A stretch of DNA of 64,000 bases from Tyto alba (lineage: Eukaryota > Chordata > Aves > Strigiformes > Tytonidae): contig NW_024881329.1 of the NCBI RefSeq assembly GCF_018691265.1, forward strand, positions 2,046,001-2,110,000, in the 5' to 3' direction. Below the pieces are notes generated by a model. The model was not told the DNA's origin and made no database searches. It was given only the letters and a program-made list of their open reading frames with translations. This document shows, piece after piece, positions 50,501 through 62,500 of the stretch. A program made the translations under genes and the position numbers. Every line of letters starts with the position of its first letter. The stretch's first letter is position 1.

Positions 50501-53500
50501 CTTTGTTGTGAAAGTCAGTAGGGTTCAGAGTATACATACTTTCATCTGCTTATGTTCTTCATTAAGCAATTGGGTTGCAGTATTCTGTATTCCCTCTTCC
50601 CTTCTGATCTCACAAAGTCAACATCAGAGTCATTTGAGAAGATGAAAAAATAGGGTTTATACTTGTGACTTTTGCGTATTGCTGGTGGATTGTACAGTAA
50701 CAGGCAGCTGCAGTTCAATCTCGTGGACTCCTGGGAACTCTACTCTTAGAGACTGCTTGGGGTTTTTTCACTTATGGTAAAGTTCATGTGAAAGCTACTT
50801 CCTGATCTAATAATAATATTAATGCTATTAAACACCGTAGCAAGTCCTCAATTATGCAGATCTCAACCAGTAGAGGGACACGGATTAGAATGGTTTCAGT
50901 TTTAGTGTCCCCCTTCTGTGAATCTTAGTAGCATCACCTGTTAGTAGCATCTTTGGTCTGCATCTCCCTACCATGATGGTATGGGATGAAGCTTCTGCTC
51001 TTGAGTACCATTTTATTAGGAAAATAGTATAACAGGAGATCTTTATTTCCCCTGCTATAAATACAGAAGACTTTATGGCTTGAGCAGCAAAGGAATAGTT
51101 TGAAGGCCACAGCAGATAGACAAATATGGCTGAATATCTGCTTTTCCCTCTGGCCATATTGCTTCTAAAAAAGGGAAGAAAAATAAAAAAACAAACAACC
51201 CAACTTTCTCCCACTTTAGTGTGAATGTTTTGCTCTGGTTCTTCTAATGTTAATTCAGCTGTCAAAGTAAAGCAAACTGCTCTGGATTCATTGGCTGACT
51301 CAACAGGAAAATAGCCTTATGGCAGCAAACTGTAAGTGTGACTTGAAGAAAGCATGTCTTTGGGCAGCTTTCTGCAGAGCTGGCTGTTGACAGAGGAGCT
51401 TGGCAGGATCCAGTATAGCAGGATTTCACTGTCATGAGTATCTTCAGTAATGCTGCTTCATGTAGCCGTGTAAAATGTGACGTGTATTGGCTTCCATGGT
51501 ACAGACCTAAAGGCACCTTTTCTTTGTGCAGCATAAAGATAGCTTTAAGGTAAAGCTTCTTGTTGTTGGCAACTGATATGCTGTCTGTGCCAGTTTAGAG
51601 GGGAAGAAAAAAAAACTTAAAAAAAAAAACAAAACAAAACAAAACACCACCAAACAAACAAAAAAACCCAAAACAAAAACCGAAACAAACCACAAAAATC
51701 AACAGATGTCTGAAGACTCAGATTTGAAGGGTATCATTGTCCATATTGAAATGGTAGTCATGTGCTTAATTTTTTTTTCTCAATTGAAATAAAACTCAAT
51801 AAAAGAAGTTTATAGAGTCAAAATAGAAAGCAACCCCCCCAACACGTAATTGCAGCCTGTAGACATAACCTTTTATCGTTGTCTACTTCAGTGTGCCAGT
51901 ATGCTTTCTCTTGGTTCACTAACATTACATGGCTTCATGCACAGATGGTAGTGTTCACTCCTTCACAGACTGTAAGTTCATAGTGGTAAGTTTTCTGTTG
52001 TTTTCTAGGCAGTGAATGTAGTATGAAATCTATGGGAACTGTAGATGCATATGGCACGGGAAATCTACCCTGCTTCTGCACCAGTGGGTGAGCAGGAAGG
52101 AGGAGAGACTTCCATGCTATTAAGATTCTTTATTATATATTTAGCTGCCTATTACATATATCTGAAATTATTAAAAAAATACAGCTTGGAGCTTTTTTGG
52201 TAAGGACAAGGAATTAGGGATATCTTATTTAAGCTTTACTTTTTGCAGTGCTGTTCTGGCTGAACTTGCCCATCATAAAGGAATACACACTGATCTGATA
52301 GACTGGTTATTCTGGGCCCAGAATGCAGAGGCTAAGGAGCTTATATAGCCTTTTATGCAGCAGCATCTATCAAAATTTTGTTACCCTGATTGAACTCTCT
52401 AGCATTCAGGCTTGCTTCATTGGGTTGATACTCTTATCTCCTGATTTGGGGTAGGGAGAGAATGTTTGGCAAATTCTTTGTTTATATATCCCCCTTGTCT
52501 TCAGGAACAGCGGTCTGCCTGATGAGCTGTAAGCTGCTCTACTGTTCCATGTAGCTTTTATAAGCTTCCAAAATACAGCAATACCGCAACATAAGGCCAA
52601 ACCTATTTAGGTTGTGTTTTTTTTTCTAAAACTGAAACACTTGTGAATACTTCCATTTCACAAACACTTTAAAGCTCTCCCGGTAATCATATTTCATGTG
52701 GGTTTTTTTCAAGGCTTTGGGATATACCTCTATCATTCTGTCCATCTGAAAGGACTTGCTCTTTTTATTTTGTTGCTACTGAGTTTTCTACTGTGGTACA
52801 TTTCAGGAAGCATATTAAGACCTTTTACTGTGATAAAGGTTTGATAATTGATTTAACAAGAGAACAAGTGTATGGAAGACATAGCTGCTCTTAACAGAAG
52901 CAGGAAAATCAAAATGGAGCAAGCACGTATGTACTGCCTCTTAGCAAGAAAATACTTTTAAGGACATAGGGTAATTCAGGGACTAGATGACAGCATTATT
53001 TCATGACAGGATATAGATAAAGGTAAATGGAATTAACACTAAATTCATCAGGTTTTGGTGGATTTTTTTTTTCCTTACAAATGAATTTCAGATTTAAATA
53101 AATATTTTAAACTAGTATCATGTGAAAGTCTTGTTTATTCAGTGACAGCTCAGCTTTTTCAGAAGGGAAGAGCTACAAGCTACCTGTGTTTTAGTACTGG
53201 GCATATTCTTTTTAAAAACCCAGGAGTTTTTTTGATTGTCTGATATCTGATGACAGTGATTTGTGGTAACTTTCATGTATTTAGCACAAAATGATGTGAA
53301 GGCTTATGGTCCTTTAAGTCAGAGATAATTGGATATATTTAGCATTTTGCTCACTGTAGAGTGAATAAAAGCTGGAATGATACATTTAAAATTTGTGAAA
53401 TTCAAGTACTGCAATAGTCGAACCCTCAGTTTGTCCCTTAAATAGCGTGATACATAGTGAATCAAATGTCAATCTTAATTGTCAGGTACAATTGTAAGTC

Positions 53501-56500
53501 TTGTAAGATATAATGAGGTACCTCAGTGGAATTGAGGAGTGGGAGGAACCATATACAGGAACAATATAGGCTTAATAATTCATTGTTTCCTTGCTTTCCA
53601 GGCGACAAGGCTCTGGATGGTTACAGTAAGAAAAAATATGTCTGCAAACTGCTTTTCATCTTTCTCCTGGGGCATGACATTGACTTTGGTCACATGGAGG
53701 CTGTAAACCTGCTCAGTTCCAATAGATACACAGAGAAACAAATTGTGAGTACTCAGTCTGTAAAAGAAAAGCTGGTTTAAAGCCTTATTTTGGATCTAGC
53801 AGCTCTTCTGAAATTTAAACACCTTTGTGCACAGGGAATCTTCTAATTGTAAAAGCTAAAGTGTGCACTCTGGGTAAAATTATTACTCTTGTTAAGAATC
53901 TGCCTTGACTCTTGCATTCAAAGGTAAGTAACCTTTTAATTTTCAGAATGTCTCTTTAAACCTTCCTAGGTAAGGTTGTGTTTATCAGGTACGTGTAACT
54001 TACTAGTGGCTGCATAATAAAGCAAAGTCTTGATTTGCTCCCATTCACCTAAAAGGATCTTTCGAGTATGTGCTGAAATATTGAAACACTTAAAAGCTGA
54101 TAAATTAAGGTAATGCTAAACTAACTGTTTTTTTTTTTTACTGCAATCTTTCTAGACTTTGCTCTGCTATCTAAAATATCTATTTCTGCCCATATGTTTG
54201 CTATTGGAGGAGAACTGTATGTCTCAAAGAATTACTTGTGGCATTAACAGAAAACATAAATTATGTCAGCTAAAATCAATTTTAATTTTTGTTTTTTCTG
54301 AATCACAGGGATATCTCTTCATCTCTGTACTAGTGAACTCTAACAGTGAGCTGATTCGTTTAATAAACAACGCGATCAAGAACGATCTGGCCAGCCGAAA
54401 CCCCACCTTCATGGGGCTTGCTCTGCATTGTATTGCTAATGTGGGTAGCCGGGAGATGGCAGAAGCATTTGCTGGAGAAATTCCAAAAATACTTGTAGCT
54501 GGGTAGGTATGACATGCCTCCTTCAAATACAACATTGATAAACCTTTGCAGCAACCAAGTTCCATTGTAGCAGCTTGATCCATGCTTAAAGCTATACAGC
54601 CTTGGGCTTGCAGTACAGATAGTGACAATTTCCAGTAACTGCGGATACTTTGATACATCTGAGCATGGAGTTGCTTGTGTAAGTGCACAAATACAACACG
54701 GAAATTAAGACTACGTCAGTATCTTCCGTATGCTTCAAGAGCTTTGTTGTCATCCAATTTCTGTTCTGTATAACTGTGTGGCAGCGAACACCCCTGAAGT
54801 GTGTATGTTTTACTTTCCTTGTATCTCCTGATGAAAAGAAGAAATAAATGAGCCTAAATATATATGTACGCTACAAATCTTGTTATAAACTGAAGCTCTC
54901 ATTTAAATGGTTCTGACTTTATAAGAAATGTGAGAATATTCTGTTGTGTGAGCTTTTTTGCTGCTTCTGCTAGCCATGTAAACAAGCAGACCTGGCAGAC
55001 ATCTGGAACTGTAGTTAAGTAAATCTAAAATGAAACTTGTGCTTGTAGGGCTAGTTTATTTTGAAACTTTAAATGTCCAAGTGCAAACAGTGCATTTAAA
55101 CTCTCTTATGAATATGAAATATTTTGGAATATGCATGGATCTTGTTTTATAACAAACTGATGTCTTGCATTAATATAAAAACACATTGCGCAAGAACTGT
55201 ATTAATACCCTAAATGTCAAGCATTGCAGCTTGCAAATGTTGGAAATGTGCTTGCTTATGCAACACTAATTCTGACTGTCTGTTATGCGTACTGTCTGAG
55301 TTGGCGACAAGAGGAAGGGTGTGAGATGATATCTAATTGTGGCAATAGTCTTAGGAGATACTTCTGAGCTCTTGAAACAGTGTTTCTATAATGCCCCGCT
55401 TGAGAACTGTTCCTATATTGCAGAGCTGAAATGTAGCATGAGCCAGAAAGAGAAGAATGAGCAGCTAACACCTGATGCTCAGCACAGGCCTGGTCTGGTG
55501 GAAGAAATGGGGCAGAAGCTATCCCATAATTGCACCTTTCTCAGACAGGGAGTTCCCTGTGTAAGGGCACATGTTTAGAGATAGAAAATTGGTAAACAGG
55601 TAGACTGAAGTTTTACTGAGAATGTGGAGGTTTCTGAATATCTGACCAAGATTTCACAGTATAAACTACCTCAAAACTTTCCTTACTGATGCTCTGTGCA
55701 TTTTTCAGGCTGTTGTTTGTACAACACACAAAGTGCTTAGTTGACTACTTTGTGAAAGGGAGTTCACTGAGCTAGAATAGTAGCATGCTGCTCTTAAAAT
55801 AGTCAGTTTCTGTGCCAGCAGCCTGGATGGCAAGGTGAATAGATTTGTGGGTTGCGTGCTTGATGATAGCTAGCTGACTTACATGCTAGCTGTAGGTACT
55901 GAAACTGTTGAGTAGTTAATGATTTATATTTGATGGGTCCTGCATTTCAGGAGATGCAGCTTTGGGTGCATGCATAATATAGTGTATGTTAACTGTTTGA
56001 CTTGAGTCAGCTTAGAAGCAGCTTGCTCTCATCATTTGATGAGCCTGTGCTCATCTAATGAACTTTCAATTCTGATAAAACAATGTGAAATGTCACTTTA
56101 AGTTGCAAACTATCATTATAGAGACTACTAGACATATGGTTGAAAACTTGACTAGTTAAACTTGCTGGACAAAATTAACAACAACAACTATTGTAACATA
56201 AGAAGAATTTAGTGAACTTCTGTTTCAGCTTCTGTTGAAAAGCTGCTACCTGGCTAGGGATGCTGAGTCAGTGCAATGGCTAGCATGATGCTGGCCTGCA
56301 AGTATTGCTGTGACTTCACCACTGTATTTTAAATCCATATTTATGTCTTGCAGAGATACTATGGATAGTGTGAAGCAGAGCGCTGCCCTTTGCTTGCTGC
56401 GTTTATATAGAACTTCTCCTGACCTTGTCCCCATGGGAGACTGGACGTCTAGAGTGGTGCACCTCCTTAATGACCAGCACTTGGTAAATCAGTGTCATTG

Positions 56501-59500
56501 TGCTTCTTGGGCCTACTCTGTCTAGGGAATGACGTCACTTCTGCTGTTAAATACACTGTTAATTTATTTCTTCTTGAGTCTTTCAAGCAAGTGGGTTGCT
56601 GTTTTCTTCAGTCTTGGGGAAGGAAATAGAAGGGGTTGTTGTCCTTTATTTAACTGCTGTATATATTAATTTTTAATAAAGCTATGTTTACATTTTGGAG
56701 AGGTAAGTATGGTGTGCACAAATTGTTCTTCTGCTCTGGCTGTGCATAAATTAATCTTGTGTCTTGTGATCCTAAAGCATGTTGTATTGGTGTAATACTA
56801 ATTTTCCAAGGCCTTTTAAGATTAGACCTGCACTGAAAATGCAGGACCTGCTTTGTCAGTGCTTGGACTTCCTTGTCTTGTGGTGTCCATGTTGTCATTC
56901 TTATTTTGCTGGTTCTGAAAAACCTATTGCTCTAGATAAGAGATTTGATTTTTTTTTTTTTTTTTTTTTTTTTTCCCCCCCTGCCTTTATGAAGTCAAGG
57001 CTGTTGAAGACCTGTGTTTCAGCAGTAATAAGAGTGTTGGTCTGTAGTAATATAAAATGTTTGAGTTGTACAAAGCCCTCTCTTCATGTTGGGTTGTCAG
57101 AATTCTTTCCTGGATGTTATGCTGAATCTTATGTCTTCTACTCATGCTTCTCTTGTGTAATAAGACAACTTGCACCCGGGCTTTTTTTTTAATATAACGC
57201 TCTTATTTTAGATGTACTATCCAAACATGAGACAAAGTTAATATAAAAATAGCATGAAATGTTCTGCAAGCATAGCAGTATTGTGGAATCATAGAATTGG
57301 TTTGGTTTGGAAGGGACCTTAAAGATCACCTAGTTCCAACTACCACGGGCAGGAACCCGTGCTCCCAGCCCCGTCCAACCTGGCCTTGAACCCTTCCAGG
57401 GAGGGGGCAGCCACAGCTGCTCTGGGCACCCTGGGCCAGCGCCTCACCCCCCGCACAGGGAAGGATTTCTTCTCCGTATCCAATCTAAATCTCCCCTCTT
57501 TCAGCTTAAAACCATCACCCCTCATCCTATCCCTACACCCCCCTGATCCAGAGTCCCTCCCTGCCTTTAAGCCCTGGGAGGCCACTCGAAGGTCTCCCCG
57601 GAGCCTTCTCTTCTCCAGGCTGAACCCCCCCAACTCTCTCAGCCCGGCCTCCCAGGGGAGCTGCTCCAGCCCCCCCAGCATCTCCGTGGCCTCCTCTGGC
57701 CCCGCTCGAGCAGCTCCGGGTCCTTCTGCTGTTGGGGGCCCCCGAGCTGGCCCCAGCACTGCAGGGGGGTCTCCCCAGAGCGGAGCAGAGGGGGAGAATC
57801 CCCTCCCTGGCCCTGCTGCCCCCCCGCTCTGGCTGCAGCCCCGGGCACGGGTGGGTTCTGGGCTGCGAGCGCACGGGGCTGCCTCACGGGCAGTTTTCCC
57901 CCCACCGACCCCCCCAGTCCCTCTCCTTGGGGCTGCTCTCCAGCCACCCCTCGAGGGCCCAGCCTGGGTTTGTGCTGGGGATTGCCCCCACCCACGGGCA
58001 GGACCTTGCCCTTGGCCTTGTTGAACCCCACGAGGTTTGCCCGGGCCCCCCTCTCCAGCCTGCCCAGGTCCCTCTGGATGCCACCCCTGCCCTCAGCGTG
58101 CCCCCCACCACCCAGCTCGGTGCTGCCGGGGAACTCGCTGAGGGTGCATCGATCCCACTCTCCCTGTCACCACAAAGATGTTGAGCAGTGCCGGGCCCAG
58201 CCCCGACCTTGAGGAACGCCACTCGTCACCGCTCTGCACTTGGACATGGAGCCACTGACCACAGATCTCTGAGTGTGAGCACCCAGCCAATTCCTCATCC
58301 ACAGAGTGCTCCATCCACCAGATCCATGTCTCTCCAATTTAGAGACAAGGATGTTGTGCAGGACAGTGTCAGATGCTTTGCACAGGTCCAGGTAGATGAT
58401 GTCAGTCGCTCTTCCCTTACCCACCAACGCTGTAACCCCGTCGTAGAAGGCCACCAAATTTGTCAGGCACGATTTGCCCTTAGTGAAGCCATGTTGGCTG
58501 TCACCAATCACCTCCTTACCTTCCATGAGCCCTGGCTCAGTTTCCAGGAGGATCCACTCCATGATCTTGCCAGGCACAGAGGTGAGACTGACTGGCCTTG
58601 GTAGTTCCCCGAGTCCTCTTTATTTCCCTTTTTAAAGACGGGGGTTATGATTCCCCTTTTCCAGTCAGGGGGAAGTTAGCCAGACTGCCACAACTTCTCA
58701 AATACGATGGACAGTGGCTTAGCCGCTTCATCCGCTGGTTCCCTTAGGACCCACAGGCGCATCTCATCTGGTCCCATGGACTTGTGCACCTTCAGGTTTG
58801 ATGCTCTCGAACCTGATCTTCTCCTACAGTGGGCAGTTCTTCATTCTCCCAGTCCCCACCTTTATCTTCTGGGTCTTGGGCAGTGTGGCTGGAGCCCGTG
58901 CCAGTGAAGACTGAGGCAAAAAACTCGTTGAGTACCTCAGCCTTCTCCGTATCTCGGGTAACCGGGTCTTCCATTTCCTTCTGGAGAGGGCCCGCATATT
59001 CCTTAGTCTTCCTGTTATCACTAGTGTGCCTGTAGAAATTTTTCTTGTTGCTTTTGATGTTTCTGGCCAGATTTAATTCTGACAGGGCTTTGTCTTTGCT
59101 AACCCGATCCCTGGCTAACTGGGCAGTTTTTCTTTATTCTTCCCAGGCTACCTGTCCTTGCTTCCACTTTCTGTCGGCTTCCTTTTTGTGTTTGAGCTTG
59201 TCCAGGAGCGACTTGTTCATCCATGCAGCCTCCTGATGTTCTTACTTAACTTCCTCTTTGTTGGGATGCATCACTCCTGACCTTGGAGGAGTTGATCCTT
59301 GGATATTAACCAGCTTTCTTGGGCCCCTCTTCCCTCTGGGGCTTTATCCCATGGTACTCTGCCAGGCAGAATATCAAGTTGTTGAAAATCCTGTTGGATT
59401 TTGAAAACGTGTAATTAGTCTAGCTGCTAGACAAATAAAGGGCTTTTTAATGTGGGACTTTTTCATGGGGATAAACTTAGTTTTGTTGTATATTAAAAAA

Positions 59501-62500
59501 ATACTTGAAGTGAAAGGTGTTAATGGGTAGCATCTTAAACTGTTACCAAATTGAATGTATTGCTTTGTTGTTTTTCTAGGGTGTGGTTACTGCAGCTACA
59601 AGTCTGATCACCACTTTGGCACAGAAGAACCCAGAAGAGTTTAAAACTTCAGTCTCCTTGGCAGTGTCTAGATTAAGCAGAGTGAGTCCGATGATAACCT
59701 GATAAAACTTCACTGTTGCTTAATTTACTCAGCTCTCGAGGTCAGATGAGCGTACCATTAAAAGAGAAGATGATTCAGTTTCACTTCATGTAGCTTGTTC
59801 AGCTAACCTCTTCTAAAACTCAGTTTATCATGCCAGAAAACTGTATTGGCTTGCCCAAACTTTCTTGGTGTAATCCTTGCTGTGCGCCAAGTCTGTGTAG
59901 CAAAAAGGTGTCTGTCTCTCTCAGCTACTTGTGTTTGAAAGGGTCCTCAAGAGGCTGTGGAGTTTTTAATCCTCATTTTATGTTACTATAACACCAAAGA
60001 GTAGTTGCATCAAAGACTGAATCTGCAAACTTTTGCACAGAACCCTCAAAAATACAACTCGTACTTCTGACTTCATCTAAGCTTTTTACAAGATGAGGCT
60101 TCTTCCTATTCCTTCTTTTGAGCTGCTGCTAGATTAATTATCATAAATATTTGATAATCTGTAAGTGGGTATAGGGTGCCAAGCAGGGGCAGGGGGTGCA
60201 GGGAGGAGTGGAGAGACATTTCTGTAAGTTGGCATCTTCATGCTGGAAAACTTACATTCATGTTTTGTTTGATTTTTGTATTTTGGAAGGTATACAAGAC
60301 ATGGGAGGATACTACTTCACAAGTGTACTTTAGACCCAGATTTATGCAGTGCTATACCCAAAATTACTTGTAGTTCAGAGAAATTTAATTTCTTTTCAAA
60401 TATGAAGACTTTGTCTAGTACTTGAAAGCAGGGGACTGCTGAGGCAATTGCATACCTGTTCTGTAACAGAGCGGCGAGAATTAGCAAATTTGAGCAAAGC
60501 TAGTGTCAAACTATGCTTACACCAGAAGCAAAAGTGGAAAATAAATCTGTGAAGAGGGGTACTCCCTCTGAAACCTATCTAATTCTTTGCACGTTTTGCT
60601 ATGCATATAAACCTCTTCTGTGAAAGCTATCTGTTCTTTGATCTGGAGCATGAATATGACTGAAGGTGTTAGTTGGTTCCTCTGCTTTAGTGCAGTCTGT
60701 CATAGTGTCCTGTGCTTGAATGCCAGGTTCAGGTATTGGCAGTCATCTATAATACTATATTTAGGTGTTCTGTTGGCTGAATCTGAATTGCTGAACCAAA
60801 GGAAGTCAAGCTTCTAGTTAAATGTTTTGGTGTTACAAGATGGTCATCTCGGTTCTTAAGAAAGCAAGTGTACTTCCAAGAAGAAACTTCCTAGACTGCT
60901 GTATCTGTAAAACTGAATTTCTCATACCAAGGAACCTAGACTGATGATACAATCATAGTATGACAATTTGCACCTAATTAAACATTGCTAGCGGCATAGT
61001 TTTGTCGTAGGTGACCTACAGTGTTCTTTGGGTGCTTATCCTGATTGTGCATCACTTGTCAGCTAATGAAGTTATGTCATCTGCTTATTTTACAGATTGT
61101 AACTTCTGCATCAACAGATCTTCAGGACTATACGTATTATTTTGTTCCTGCTCCTTGGTTATCTGTGAAACTTCTGAGGCTGTTACAGTGCTATCCACCT
61201 CCAGGTAATGCACAAATCGCAACAGTGGTCATCTTTTACGCGTTACCCTGTCTCCAAGAGCTACGGCGCTGTAGTGTTACTGTAACTTGGAGTGCAAGCA
61301 CATTGTCTTAGATAAGGATGCTGAAATCTGTAGTCTTGAGTGTCTATCTAACAATCTAAAATTGTTAAAATTAAAACTAACATCGTTCAAAATGCCATGT
61401 AGCTTAGAGCAAAGTGTCAAACCAGGCTGCATCTTACAAACCAGCTGCAACTGCCTTTTTAAGTAGTCTTGAATGTTATCAACTGTATTAAAGCCTTTAA
61501 ATACATTATAGTGGAGATCATGTTTGGCACTTGTTCTCACCCAGACAGAACTGTAGCTTAGAATTCTTTTGCTAACTGTATATTGGGGGATGGTGAACTG
61601 CTTTTAATGTATCAGAATACTTCAGTTTATTCAGATTTAGCAAGGTGGAAGGCCTAAGGTAGGGATTAGGGTGTTGAGCAAAATGAAGTTGTCCAACGGC
61701 TTGTTCTTCTCCAGAAGACCCGGCGGTACGTGGTCGTCTAACAGAATGCCTGGAAACTATTCTTAACAAAGCACAGGAGCCACCAAAGTCAAAAAAAGTA
61801 CAACACTCAAATGCAAAGAATGCTGTGCTGTTTGAGGCAATAAGCTTAATTATACATCATGACAGGTGAGCAGTGAGAATATTTCTATTATGAGAGGATT
61901 TTTTTTAACTGAAGAGCCGTGGCTTTGTCTTGAACACCAAATGGAATTCTGCTGGGGTGGGAAGGGTAGGAGAGTAGGAAATGAAGTTGCTTGCTGGATT
62001 AGAACACAACCACAGCAATGGAATTGAACAGTATTAATGAACTGTGTTGCTGTCAGCATATTTTTTATTGCTTTGTTTCTTGCTGCTGCTTTTTTTTTTT
62101 TTTTGGGGATGTTGTATTGACTCCACCATTCTAATCCAACAGATACGATTTGCTCACAGTATTTGAATTTTCATTTCACCAGCAGGGCATTCCAGCAGAC
62201 ACTTTGAGGCATTTTTAAAAAGTTCAGCTGCAGAAATAGTATTCTGTATTGGTTGTTCTCAAACCTGTTGCTTTTAACCCTTTCACTTTCTCTCCTGTTC
62301 TGTGCAGTGAGCCAAATCTACTAGTCCGTGCCTGTAACCAGCTAGGTCAGTTCTTGCAACACCGAGAAACTAATTTGCGTTACCTAGCACTGGAAAGCAT
62401 GTGCACGCTTGCCAGCTCTGAATTCTCACATGAGGCTGTGAAAACACACATAGAAACAGTTATCAATGCATTGAAGGTAAATTTTTAAGTGTGCAGTCTG

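Larger units (their letters stand above)
43378..53601 (+). other. AP2A2: AP2A2 intron 2 (10.2 kb)
   Basis: AT-rich intron with a short imperfect tandem duplication near 44,738-44,793, an AT-only-like stretch at 49,361-49,525 and an A/C-rich tract at 51,606-51,690. No further exon or gene recognised. Confidence 0.75.

Noticed and set aside
57359..58604. Plus-strand open frames of 130-220 codons (Pro/Ser-rich)
   Set aside because: Antisense shadows of the CR1 reverse-transcriptase remnant.
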